Shown here piece by piece: positions 1-9,697 of a stretch of DNA of 64,000 nt. Made by a program: the position numbers and the translations under genes. The stretch comes from a virus: the IMG/VR virus record IMGVR_UViG_3300013103_000001, positions 1-64,000 of that record, one strand, 5' to 3'. Every line of letters begins with the position of its first letter. Positions within the stretch are counted from its first letter, which is position 1. The notes beneath the pieces are model-generated. The model saw only the letters and a program-made list of their open reading frames with translations, ran no database searches and had not been told where the DNA came from.

Positions 1-3000
1 AAGAAAAGAAATAATTGACCTCATACCCTCTTTTCTCATAAGGTTGGAGGATAGGTTTAAAAGCAGTGAGGTTGATATATTTGTTATTTACATAATCGTA
101 GACGCTAACTATAAATTGTGCTGAAGCTACTTGGCTAACGTTTTCGTAAATTCCCCATTTAAGGCCTAACATAAGGAGTCCTTGCTCGTAGTCTAAAGGG
201 TACCCAAAACTAAATTTCAGCCATAGTTCAGTAGCAGAACCAGGAAAGTCTCTAACTCTCGAATACATCATAGAATCTCCATCAAAATTTATAGAATCGT
301 TAGCCTCAAACGTATAAGTATAGTTGTTATACAGCACTTCACCGTTACACCCACCGTCCGAAGCCTCAACACTGTCTTGCTCTCCTAAAGGACTGAAAGA
401 GAGTATTACACCAGCACTAAGTTCGTCTATATAAAATTCTGACGGTGTAGAAATCGAACCAGCAGTAGTAATAGACATAGTGTCGATGTACTTTGAAGTG
501 TCTTCTGACCAGAACTTTAATTCTTTCCCCTCTATGAGAGAACCGTCAAAACACATAAGTCCAGAACTCCTGTCTACGTCAAATAGTATATCCAACCTGA
601 ATTCTTCACCTCGATTAATGCTTACACCTGTATCTGCCATACTGTTGAGACCATCAGAATAATACAGATCACCAGAAGGATCTATATATAATCGAACTGA
701 ATTATCCCCACCTTTAAGCCAAACGTTAAAAGTTCCACCATTTGGAGATATAAGCTCTCCATAGATAGTCAACTCTACATAACTCACTGCAGCAGAAAAT
801 CCTCTACTCAACGATAGACGAGGAGCTACTCCTGAATCGCTCCAAAAATATATTGCTTTCCTAACAGGATCCCAAGTAAGTTCTTCAACACCAGTTATAT
901 TGTTTTCGACAGTATAGTCTGCTAGAGTATTGTTTTCGAAACTATCATATATAGTGTCTCTCGTCACTGTCTTCCTCCAGTCATCCCAATCGAATTTCAT
1001 ATACGATATCGAGACGTTATTACTTATTACTGAAACTGTTGATAAATTATAAAAAGACTCTATTTTTCTACTCCAGACTCTCCACTTTATAGGGCCGTTC
1101 GTCCCATAAAATTTGAAGGAAGGGACCATACTTATAAACTTTTCGTACGGCGTAATAAGCTCCCATTTTAAATTAGAGTTATTAAAGACCTCAATAGTCA
1201 TCCGCTGTCTGATAGTAAAGTTAAACAAAAATTGTAAGTAAAACGTTATATTCTCTATATTACTCCTATAGAAAGTAGAAATACCTGATATAGATTTTAC
1301 CCTACTCTGAGTAATATTAGGAGAAAATATAAACACATTAGGGAGGCTCTTGAATACATAACTAAAATAGTAAATCTCCCCATTTTCTTGAGTCCCGTTA
1401 TAACCTATATACTGGTAGTAATCTCCCAAAACAGTAATGTTATTCGTATAATTTACGTTGTAATGGTCGCTAAAGACTTCGCGATTAAAATCGGGGTGAT
1501 CAAACTTGTCTATAGGGTGGTAGGATAGTGAATATTGCTCTGATACAAATAAAGAATAATGCTTCGGAGCAGTAGCTATTTGTATATATGCATAGTCTAA
1601 CATAAACCCACTATAACCAGTTAGACTATCTTTCCCTATTGTCACTTTAACATAAAACTCCCTATTATGTACATATTTATCTATTTCGGTAGTATTGACG
1701 TTAAGCGTAATAATATCTGAATATCCCCAAGCAGTCGGGATAGTATTATAATATGATATGTTATCCCATTTATCAGACAAAAAAGAGACTGTGACTCCAG
1801 GGTTACCGTTATGTACAAACCCGTAGCTCGCTCTGAACGAAATATTTATTACATCGAGGATATCAGGGACTGTAAAATTTAAATAAATCTCGCTTAGGTC
1901 CGTAGTATTGAAGTTATAATAAGACCAAACGTCTTCATGAACCTTATATCCAAAATTATTGTAATATAAAGTACTCCAACTCCCAGATACCATAAAATCA
2001 CTACCTATATTTTTTATTTGAGCTGTATTTGGGTATATTTTCACTACTGTAGTATCAAGATTAGAGAGATAGTAATAGTCCGCGACCTTCACTCTCTCTA
2101 TAAACTCCACTATGTCTATATTATTAAACTTGATATAAAGAGGTAACTTCAGCCCATATCGTACTTTAATAGGCTTTTTACCATCGACGCTAAAATTTAT
2201 ATATACATACCCATCTTGATAAATATACGCCTCAAAAGTATGTAAGACATCTGGGTTTAATGCAGACAAGTTAAATGAACAGACTCCAATATCTAAAATA
2301 GGTAGACTATCAGTCAAGTTAACTTCTCCATAAAAGGCTATGGTCTCTGAACTGTTAATTGATTTATAGGCTAACCCAGTATAAACATATTTAGGGAGTA
2401 CTATACTATTTCCTGCTCGTTGTAGTCCAGCTGTTATATATATAGAATCTATGAGTATCGTTATTATTTTATTTATTTGAGTAGTGTTCAATTTATATCT
2501 TATACTTATACCTGTAACAGTCGAGTTTGATGCGTTTAATAATATAAACCTGAAGCTGCCCCAATTAGATAAGTTGAATTCGAAAGTATCCACTAATAAA
2601 TTACTATAGTCGATAATAACTGTAACTGAAACGTTAACAGGAGAATATAACCTTAAAGTAATGTTGGAGTTGTCTTCGCAATAAAACTCTGAAAACCAAG
2701 GGTTATTAGCACTGTTAGCTATCAACGTTACTTCAGGATTAGGACTAGTTATATTCCCTTTCACTGTATAAAACTGACCTTCATGATATGCTTCAAGTAT
2801 ATCTAAAGATTCATTATTTATAGCCCAGTTCGAAGTAAGGCCTTCCTCAATAACATATTTTTTAGTAGCATTTAAGTCTGCAGCTAAATACCAATCGAAT
2901 ATAGAGTCTGGGTATAGTTTATAAATTGATATATTGTCTATAACAAAGGAATTAGAGTACCCAACACTATTAAAAAGGAACCGTTCTACATAGTCACAGT

Positions 3001-3850
3001 GAGACGTGCACTTAGTATTATTGGTAATCAGGCTCCCGTTATCAAAATCAAAATAGTACGTCTCATTTATCAAGTTTATTAAATAATATACTCTATAAAA
3101 TTGATTTTTCTGAGCCGACACTTTGAATATAGCAGTACTTGAACCGTTGCTTATAGTTATATTTGCGTACCCGTAGATAGGGTCATTATAATAATAGTTA
3201 AACATCAACACAGACTCATTGTATTCGTCAAAAAGAGTCATTTTTAAAGTGACGAAATTCTGAGTGTACATAAATACAAACTCGAATTCAATGATACCAC
3301 CAGCGTAAAACAACGGAGAAAATACGTGACTACAATCTGTCAAATATAAGCTATTATCATGAACAGAAAAGTCACCTGTATAAAGGGCGGATGTATTAGT
3401 GTCAAAATAATCATAGTAAGCACTTATCTTCCTTGATAAAGGGCCTATCTTCGAATTATGATAATATTTAGAGAGTAAACTCATATTCTGGACAGTCTGG
3501 TCACCTCTAAATTTCATTGTGTTTAAGACATAAGAGTCTCTAGACTGGTTGACAGCTGTTATGTTGTCAAAATTTATAGTCGTGTTTTGAGCGTTATAAA
3601 AACTCGTAAATTTATCCCATACAATATTTGTTGACAGACTTCTATCATAAAACTCCTGGACTCCACCTAGTTGGACTAACATATCATCGTATCTTAAATA
3701 ATCAGAACTTAGTCCTACTATCTGAGTCTCGTCTGTTTTTGATATGACCTCATTGCTAGCAGGTACTGCTATATATGCACTCTCTATAGCCGATAAGCTC
3801 AAAACCAAGAACAAACTCATAAAAATATATAATTTTATGTTCAACTTCAT
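1..3850 (-). CDS. Giant secreted surface/adhesin-like protein (3' end beyond window)
   Basis: An open frame runs without a stop from an ATG at 3848-3850 to the left edge, so at least 1283 residues are present and the C-terminus lies outside the window. The N-terminus is a classical signal peptide: MKLNIK, a hydrophobic core (LYIFMSLFLVLSLSA), then a cleavage-like region around residues 24-28. The rest is rich in Tyr, Asn, Ser and Thr, beta-strand-like, with dozens of N-x-S/T sequons and no obvious catalytic motif. A segment near residues 980-1180 resembles concanavalin-like lectin/laminin-G folds in its pattern of strands; that is a guess. It is probably an N-glycosylated extracellular or virion surface protein, similar in style to the giant gene at the right edge. 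A TATA-like stretch lies about 55 nt upstream of the start. Confidence 0.85.
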   Translation of the reverse strand, partial: MKLNIKLYIFMSLFLVLSLSAIESAYIAVPASNEVISKTDETQIVGLSSDYLRYDDMLVQLGGVQEFYDRSLSTNIVWDKFTSFYNAQNTTINFDNITAVNQSRDSYVLNTMKFRGDQTVQNMSLLSKYYHNSKIGPLSRKISAYYDYFDTNTSALYTGDFSVHDNSLYLTDCSHVFSPLFYAGGIIEFEFVFMYTQNFVTLKMTLFDEYNESVLMFNYYYNDPIYGYANITISNGSSTAIFKVSAQKNQFYRVYYLINLINETYYFDFDNGSLITNNTKCTSHCDYVERFLFNSVGYSNSFVIDNISIYKLYPDSIFDWYLAADLNATKKYVIEEGLTSNWAINNESLDILEAYHEGQFYTVKGNITSPNPEVTLIANSANNPWFSEFYCEDNSNITLRLYSPVNVSVTVIIDYSNLLVDTFEFNLSNWGSFRFILLNASNSTVTGISIRYKLNTTQINKIITILIDSIYITAGLQRAGNSIVLPKYVYTGLAYKSINSSETIAFYGEVNLTDSLPILDIGVCSFNLSALNPDVLHTFEAYIYQDGYVYINFSVDGKKPIKVRYGLKLPLYIKFNNIDIVEFIERVKVADYYYLSNLDTTVVKIYPNTAQIKNIGSDFMVSGSWSTLYYNNFGYKVHEDVWSYYNFNTTDLSEIYLNFTVPDILDVINISFRASYGFVHNGNPGVTVSFLSDKWDNISYYNTIPTAWGYSDIITLNVNTTEIDKYVHNREFYVKVTIGKDSLTGYSGFMLDYAYIQIATAPKHYSLFVSEQYSLSYHPIDKFDHPDFNREVFSDHYNVNYTNNITVLGDYYQYIGYNGTQENGEIYYFSYVFKSLPNVFIFSPNITQSRVKSISGISTFYRSNIENITFYLQFLFNFTIRQRMTIEVFNNSNLKWELITPYEKFISMVPSFKFYGTNGPIKWRVWSRKIESFYNLSTVSVISNNVSISYMKFDWDDWRKTVTRDTIYDSFENNTLADYTVENNITGVEELTWDPVRKAIYFWSDSGVAPRLSLSRGFSAAVSYVELTIYGELISPNGGTFNVWLKGGDNSVRLYIDPSGDLYYSDGLNSMADTGVSINRGEEFRLDILFDVDRSSGLMCFDGSLIEGKELKFWSEDTSKYIDTMSITTAGSISTPSEFYIDELSAGVILSFSPLGEQDSVEASDGGCNGEVLYNNYTYTFEANDSINFDGDSMMYSRVRDFPGSATELWLKFSFGYPLDYEQGLLMLGLKWGIYENVSQVASAQFIVSVYDYVNNKYINLTAFKPILQPYEKRGYEVNYFFS

Positions 3851-4109
3851 GCTACCACAAACACTTCTACATTGTTCTAAGAAAAATATATCAAAAAAGT
3901 AATATAAAAAAGTTGTCTAGGAGTCTCCGTCTTTTTTAATAAAACTAAACTCAAAACAAAAATACAAATAAATAAATATAAAATAAACCAAGCAAAAATA
4001 ACAAAAAAAAAGGACATAAATCAGAACAAGCGGCCTCTAGATGAAAAAAATAGCAACCTCAGAAAAAAAGAAGGAAAAAAGATAAAAAAGTAAAGACTAG
4101 AGAGAAAGC
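3851..4109. promoter_or_regulatory. A/T-rich intergenic region: terminator-like T runs and a promoter
   Basis: No coding frame is visible. Read on the minus strand, the part near 4015-4090 contains several T runs just after the ribonucleotide reductase stop and could serve as its archaeal terminator. The part near 3895-3915 contains a TATA-like TTTTTTATATTAC about 55 nt before the start of the giant surface protein, so it is the likely promoter of that gene. Confidence 0.45.
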
Positions 4110-6194
4110 TCACGAGTCGACACTGTATCGCACTCTCTCTTCCCACTCTTTACGCTTTCCTGAGTTGTAGCGTTTCACCCGCGCATAGTACCCTGTGACT
4201 CGACTCCACCACTCTATATACTCACCGCCGGCACCGCACCTCGGACAGGTGTCATAAACTCCTGAAATAAAGCTGTTGCACTTCAAACACTCACTAAAAT
4301 CGAGCGTATATGCAAAATACCCCGTCTTTGTGTTCAAAGATATATTTTTAGTGAACTTCCAGAGCCCTTCTGGGTCCGGGTGTGATTCTCCCAGCCACAT
4401 GTGCGTAATTACGCCACCTTTAATTATCGGGTGGAACTCAGCTTGGAGCTTTATCCTCTGCGGTAAAGGGATGTTCGCTGAATAATTAAGATGACCTGAA
4501 TTCGTGTAATAGACCGATGTAGGGTCTGAACGGTCACCTCTGACTACTGCTCTGTCTTTATAGTGTTTCAAATCGAGGAAAGCAAAACGGCTAGCTGTAG
4601 ACTCTGCAGGTTGTTCCCAAAGTGAGAAATTCATCTGGTTTTCAACAGAAAATTCGAGGCATTTTTGCGACAAAAAAGAGAGGACCTTTTTCCCTAGCTC
4701 AAAAGCAGAAGGGTCTTCGTGGAGCTCGAACCCAGTGTGCGCTTGGACACATTCATTTAGACCGACAAAACCGAGAGAAAGAGATTGTTTTCTTAAGTCT
4801 AAAAGAGGAGTACCTTCGATTTTCCCTGCGCATAGCGGAGTTAGATTGTTCTTTAGTCTTTTTTTAATTATGCTAAGTTTAATTAAAAGGATATCTTTCG
4901 CGAGAGAAGCATTCTTCTCAATTATTTCGAACAGCCTGTCGTCGTCACCATTTGCCATATAGGCATATCGCGGTAAATTTAAAGACACGCTTTGGAGGCT
5001 ACCCATGTTCATATATGACTTGTGCCAGTCAAACAGTTCCGGGTCGTGGCAAAACTTTTTAATCCCGTCTGGGGTCAAAATGATCCTACAGCACTGCGAA
5101 TGGACTTCGTCTGGCATCCAATCTGCAGCTGTGTTCAGAAAATAAGGAGTACCGAATTTTGCAGCTTCTTTACATACGTCTAAATAGTCCTCTTCAAATT
5201 CTTTCATCCACTTTTTCTTTAGTTTAATTTCGTGCTTTGGGAAATTGAACATCTTCCCGTTCCCATCGCCTTGGGTATAAACTTCAGTTATAGCTTTGGA
5301 AAACATCCTGCACTCGTCCGCGTAATCACCATAAACACCGTCAACTTTTCCTCCAAATGAAATTGCTGGGACATCTTGTAACTTTTCTGGGATCGCTGGT
5401 AAACACGAGATAGAAGTAAATGGGACTTGAGCTCCTCTTGCAGCATATATCTGGTTAGACTCAAAGACGAAGCACTGGGCGAGTTGTTTCATCTCTTCGT
5501 AAGACTTTCTTCTGAGGTACGGAGCTAAGAAGACTGTGAAGTTATCGTAACCTTGCCCGCCCGAGAATTCGCCCTGGACGATACCAAGCCACTTTGCAGC
5601 GTGTAAAACTGCGACCATAGCGTGTTTTGCAGGTGAACTCACAGCAGAGTGCCTCCAGCCTGTTGGAGGCAGCCCATACTTTAAAATGAGCCGGAGGTCC
5701 CACTCTTGACAGAACGGCCTGAGGTCAAAATACCTCAGCATGTGGACGTGTATATCTCCTTTAAGGTGTGCATTAGCGTGCTCTTCAGGCATCAACCTGA
5801 GGAGAGCGTATTCTTCTGCGATTTTATCAGCGCACCACGAGTGGATAGACTCGGGGTTGTTGTATTGATTCGCGTTTTCTTTAATACCAGTCTCGACTAA
5901 CTCTTCGTAGTCCATTAAAGGCATCCCTAACCGAGTATATCTTTTTCTAGCAGCTAACAAACCGTTTTCTGCGAGGACTGAGCAACACAACTCCCTAATT
6001 TCGGGACCAGAGAGCCATTTAATATCTGAACTAATGATCCTCTGTACTACTTTTTTCGTGACCTCTCTTGCGTTTTTTTCGCTGACTCCAGCTTCAGCTA
6101 TCAAAGAAGAAGTTATTTTCTCAGGGTCGAAACGCGTGATGTCTCCATTAGTCTCTCTCACTCTCGGGAGAAACTGTTCTAACATTATTGTCAT
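4110..6194 (-). CDS. nrdD: Anaerobic (class III) ribonucleoside-triphosphate reductase
   Basis: It reduces ribonucleoside triphosphates to deoxyribonucleotides without oxygen, using a glycyl radical. An ATP-cone-like allosteric domain occupies about residues 15-100. The catalytic barrel follows, with the run GGQGYDNFTVFLAPYL and FESNQIYAARGAQVPFTS. The C-terminus has the two zinc-binding CxxC pairs (residues 636-639 and 650-653) and the glycyl radical motif RVTGYY, with Gly668 as the radical site. At 694 residues it is full length and uninterrupted. The start ATG follows GTGAT at short distance and overlaps the upstream gene by 4 bp. No NrdG activase is visible in the window, so activation would depend on the host or on a gene elsewhere. 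It implies an anaerobic host. Confidence 0.95.
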   Translation of the reverse strand: MTIMLEQFLPRVRETNGDITRFDPEKITSSLIAEAGVSEKNAREVTKKVVQRIISSDIKWLSGPEIRELCCSVLAENGLLAARKRYTRLGMPLMDYEELVETGIKENANQYNNPESIHSWCADKIAEEYALLRLMPEEHANAHLKGDIHVHMLRYFDLRPFCQEWDLRLILKYGLPPTGWRHSAVSSPAKHAMVAVLHAAKWLGIVQGEFSGGQGYDNFTVFLAPYLRRKSYEEMKQLAQCFVFESNQIYAARGAQVPFTSISCLPAIPEKLQDVPAISFGGKVDGVYGDYADECRMFSKAITEVYTQGDGNGKMFNFPKHEIKLKKKWMKEFEEDYLDVCKEAAKFGTPYFLNTAADWMPDEVHSQCCRIILTPDGIKKFCHDPELFDWHKSYMNMGSLQSVSLNLPRYAYMANGDDDRLFEIIEKNASLAKDILLIKLSIIKKRLKNNLTPLCAGKIEGTPLLDLRKQSLSLGFVGLNECVQAHTGFELHEDPSAFELGKKVLSFLSQKCLEFSVENQMNFSLWEQPAESTASRFAFLDLKHYKDRAVVRGDRSDPTSVYYTNSGHLNYSANIPLPQRIKLQAEFHPIIKGGVITHMWLGESHPDPEGLWKFTKNISLNTKTGYFAYTLDFSECLKCNSFISGVYDTCPRCGAGGEYIEWWSRVTGYYARVKRYNSGKRKEWEERVRYSVDS

Positions 6195-6625
6195 TTTATC
6201 ACTTCGAAAATTAAATTAGAAGTAAGGATTACTCCGATCTGGAGAAATAGATACGTCTGAAATGGAAAATAATAGATTATAAAAAGACCTTGAAGTGCGA
6301 AGGAAATAAAGTAATACGTAGACAAAAATATAAAGGTCTCTAAGATTGCTCGGACGATGAAGTTTACGCTCTTTAAGCAGAAATAGCTCACTACATTAGC
6401 AACAAACGTTGACCCCATTAAAACCGCAATTAAAAGCCCTGATGACTCTGCACTGGTGAAAAAGCTCCCAAAGATCTTTACGTAGACCATCAGGAGCCCA
6501 CAACGCTCAGTTATGAACATCAAAATTCCTACAAGCGCTACTTGGAGGAATGCTTCTCCGCACGTTCTCAACACTCTTTTCATAGTAATAAAAAAAGAGA
6601 AAAAAGAAAATATTAATATTTTCAT
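6191..6625 (-). CDS. Small multi-pass membrane protein
   Basis: Not recognised. The start is placed at the ATG that overlaps the upstream stop as ATGA at 6622-6625. A TTG-like start 30 nt further upstream is possible but would overlap the previous gene more. The protein (144 residues) has about four hydrophobic segments separated by short basic loops. It sits between a large surface protein and the ribonucleotide reductase and overlaps both by 4 bp, so it is translationally coupled. Membrane location is clear from hydrophobicity; function is unknown. Confidence 0.7.
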   Translation of the reverse strand: MKILIFSFFSFFITMKRVLRTCGEAFLQVALVGILMFITERCGLLMVYVKIFGSFFTSAESSGLLIAVLMGSTFVANVVSYFCLKSVNFIVRAILETFIFLSTYYFISFALQGLFIIYYFPFQTYLFLQIGVILTSNLIFEVIK

Positions 6626-9600
6626 AAAAGGAAGAGAGCGTCTACTAAGATGCAAGCTAACAGTGCTGCTATTACTGAAAGCCCTAATGCAACGTATATG
6701 TTAACAAAGTCCTTCAGCTTTAAGAAGACATAGAGCGAAAAGCTGACCCCGAGACAAGTTAGACCTAAGTACTCAAGAAACGGTGGGAACACGTTTGGAA
6801 AGTCCAAGAAGTCAAACACTAACATAGTACTGAGTAAAGCTATTGAAACTATAAGGACTATTTTTATAAGAGTTTTAACTGACGTAATTTCTAATATTTT
6901 AAATTTAGTGATTACTTTTGCTCCGTAAAATATTCCGAGAAAAATTCCAGCTCCTAAAATAACTCCAAATGTAGGTATAGATAGAGGCTGTAAAGAACTC
7001 GGGAAAATATGGTCGTACCCCATTAAATAAAGCATGGAGTCTGAAAGAAAAACTGAAGCTACTATTGTTATTATAATAGTGAGGGCTGTCTCATCTAAGT
7101 ATTGAAGTTCAAATTTAGAACAACCTGGAAGTCCCATTAGTTCGCCCAAGATGAACGGTATCACGGCTACAGAAATAAATACACCTGCGACTGCATAGTA
7201 AGTGTAGCTCTGGAGTATTATACTAGACGCTAACAACGTTAGCCCAGACGCGAGTATAGATTTTTTGAGTTTTAGTTTTTTATATAAGACAGCAGCAACT
7301 GCGATAGACACTATAATGGGTAAGATGTCCAACATAATAACTCCCGTGCCTCTAATAGTGGATAACGTGAAAAATGTCTTATATATAGTTATCGAGATGA
7401 CTGTATCTTTTTCTAGGTGGACTGAAGTTTCTTGCGGAGCGTAGAACGGGTACTCTTCTACTTTAATTACGTAGTCTCCTCCTTCCAAGACAAAGGAAGC
7501 TTCACCGTTAGTATTTGTAACAGACGTGAACGTAGCACTCGAATTTTGTACAATCACAGTGACTCCGCTCGCTCTAACTCTTGTCACATAGACTACAGTT
7601 ATAGCGAGGACAAATTTTCCTGGGGTCGGGTTTAAAATAACTCTCTCGATTGTGTTTGAACTCAGTTCTACAGCGCTCGAGATGCTAATATACCCAGGGG
7701 CTGAAACAGTATACGAATATGTGTCGTTATAAAGTTCTATCGAAGCGACTCCGTCCTTATCTGTGAAAATAGTCTCTGATATATTGTGTACTCCGTTCTC
7801 TATCGTAATCGAAGCATTTTCGACTGAGGTGCCTAAATTAGAAGTGACAAGAAAAGTGAGTTTATAGACGAGAGCATACCACCGTATAGTTGTCTCAATA
7901 GAAGCTATGTTACCGTAAGTATCATTAGCATAGACTGTAAAGTTATAAGCACCTTCGCTATGAGAAGTGAAATCTGTTGAGAAGAGGAATTCTCCACTAG
8001 AACCTACAGAATAAAACGAAGTGTTCTCACCTATGAGAGAGTTATAAACCCAAGTAAAGCTGATATTATACTCAGTGGACTTGACTTTCCACTCGAGTTC
8101 AGCAGTATAGTCTACTGAGAGGTACGAGTCATTGACGGCTATCATCGTAAAATCTGGAGGAGTCTCTAAAACTGCCCACGTGATAAGAACATTTTCGTAG
8201 GACTCTTGACCGTAAGTGTTATTAGCGTATAATTTAATGACCTCGCTCCTTGCTTCAGTAGAAGTTAAAACTATGCTGTATCTCCCGATTTGAGCCACAA
8301 CATCAGTCACAACTGTTGTATTATCACCATTAATGTTTCTGTACCACACACTATCTATGTTGAAGTATTTTGTCATCACTGTAAACGTTATATTAGTATA
8401 ATAGCCGATACCTAAATAACTATCGTTAACGAATATATTTTGGACGATAGGCTTATCGTCTGGGACTTCAAAAGTCACTAAAATCGAGGAAATCGCGAGG
8501 TTATCGTCTGTGTCGTTAGCATAAAATATAACATCGTAAGTCCCTCCAGTACCAGAGGTGACGTTGTACGTGAGTCCAACAGTTGTCTTATTGTTTGGTT
8601 CTGCTAAGGTTACATTTTGGCCGAGAGTTTCGTCGTACACCCAGATTTTACTAATGTTATTAGTACCATTTTGGACGACGATATTGACCGTTATATTCTG
8701 TCCTATGTTTGCTACAAGACTTTCTGTATCCCATAAAATTTGAGGGTGGACTTTACTCCCGGTCTCTGACCTATTTACTCTGAAGTCGAGACGAGACGAA
8801 TTTTCGTTCCCATAGGAGTCTGATGCTCTGAGAGTAGCACTCCAATTCCCAGCAGGGAGGCGAGCTATATAATAATAGTGATGAGATACGTTATTTTCAG
8901 TTATATCTTGTACAAAAGTCATATTGTACGTTGAGCCTACGTCTCCTGTAAAACTCAAGCTGACTGACGCGACTCCTACGTTATCGCTAATAGTAGAGTT
9001 AAGAGTTATGTCGCTGCTACTGTTCAAACTTTCAGGCTCAACCCAGAAGTTATGAATATTCGGGAGTTCTTCGTCTACAGTCCCGTTGACTTGCAGTTCA
9101 ATATAATCAATAAACCAGTCCCCAGCTCCAAACCCAAGTGCGAAACTTTCGAGCTTGAACTTGACTCTCTCTTTGTTTTCAAAATAAGAAAGATTTACAG
9201 AGTAAGTGTAATTGTACCAAGACCATGGGTCTCCATTTGGCATAACGCTAGGAGCAATTAATTCCCAAAAACTAGTCCCAAAATTAAAAATATAAAGTTT
9301 CAAAGCTGTGTTTGCATCGTCTTCTTTTCCATATATTCTAATTGATATTTGAAACACTTGTAAAAACTCTTCGTCGAGAAAAAACTCCCAAAATGAGCGA
9401 TGGTCGTTAAGCTTTTCTTTCAAGTCTACATACGCGCCGTCTATTTCCCTCACATTTGAGACGTTGTTGTAATTCGGAGAGCCGGAAAAGAACACGCTAC
9501 CAATTGAAGTCGGATAAATGTAGTCTATCTCTTCGGTGGAAGTGTAAGAGAGAGGAGATATTTTAACGCATGAGTTGATTTTTTTAGGGTGTACCTCTTG

Positions 9601-9666
9601 GCTTATTGGGACTGTGACCGCGAGGAGGAGAGCAAAAAATAAGACTATATACTTTTTTTGAATCAT
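6622..9666 (-). CDS. Large Ig-like surface protein with multi-helix membrane C-terminus
   Basis: This 1014-residue protein begins with a signal peptide (MIQKKYIVLFFALLLAVTV). A long extracellular part has several Ig/cadherin-like repeats, recognisable by recurring units such as S-x-Y-N-F-T-V-Y-A-N-D-T-Y-G-N, then carboxypeptidase-regulatory-like beta domains near residues 620-770. N-x-S/T sequons are frequent. The last 240 residues hold seven or eight hydrophobic helices with short basic loops, so it is anchored by a polytopic domain. A plausible role is an envelope or host-surface glycoprotein. The start has no strong Shine-Dalgarno site but is the first ATG of the frame and begins the signal peptide. 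It is the first gene of a coupled three-gene string ending with nrdD. Confidence 0.8.
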   Translation of the reverse strand: MIQKKYIVLFFALLLAVTVPISQEVHPKKINSCVKISPLSYTSTEEIDYIYPTSIGSVFFSGSPNYNNVSNVREIDGAYVDLKEKLNDHRSFWEFFLDEEFLQVFQISIRIYGKEDDANTALKLYIFNFGTSFWELIAPSVMPNGDPWSWYNYTYSVNLSYFENKERVKFKLESFALGFGAGDWFIDYIELQVNGTVDEELPNIHNFWVEPESLNSSSDITLNSTISDNVGVASVSLSFTGDVGSTYNMTFVQDITENNVSHHYYYIARLPAGNWSATLRASDSYGNENSSRLDFRVNRSETGSKVHPQILWDTESLVANIGQNITVNIVVQNGTNNISKIWVYDETLGQNVTLAEPNNKTTVGLTYNVTSGTGGTYDVIFYANDTDDNLAISSILVTFEVPDDKPIVQNIFVNDSYLGIGYYTNITFTVMTKYFNIDSVWYRNINGDNTTVVTDVVAQIGRYSIVLTSTEARSEVIKLYANNTYGQESYENVLITWAVLETPPDFTMIAVNDSYLSVDYTAELEWKVKSTEYNISFTWVYNSLIGENTSFYSVGSSGEFLFSTDFTSHSEGAYNFTVYANDTYGNIASIETTIRWYALVYKLTFLVTSNLGTSVENASITIENGVHNISETIFTDKDGVASIELYNDTYSYTVSAPGYISISSAVELSSNTIERVILNPTPGKFVLAITVVYVTRVRASGVTVIVQNSSATFTSVTNTNGEASFVLEGGDYVIKVEEYPFYAPQETSVHLEKDTVISITIYKTFFTLSTIRGTGVIMLDILPIIVSIAVAAVLYKKLKLKKSILASGLTLLASSIILQSYTYYAVAGVFISVAVIPFILGELMGLPGCSKFELQYLDETALTIIITIVASVFLSDSMLYLMGYDHIFPSSLQPLSIPTFGVILGAGIFLGIFYGAKVITKFKILEITSVKTLIKIVLIVSIALLSTMLVFDFLDFPNVFPPFLEYLGLTCLGVSFSLYVFLKLKDFVNIYVALGLSVIAALLACILVDALFLL

Positions 9667-9697
9667 AATTAAAAATAACGAAAAAAGATATAAAAAA

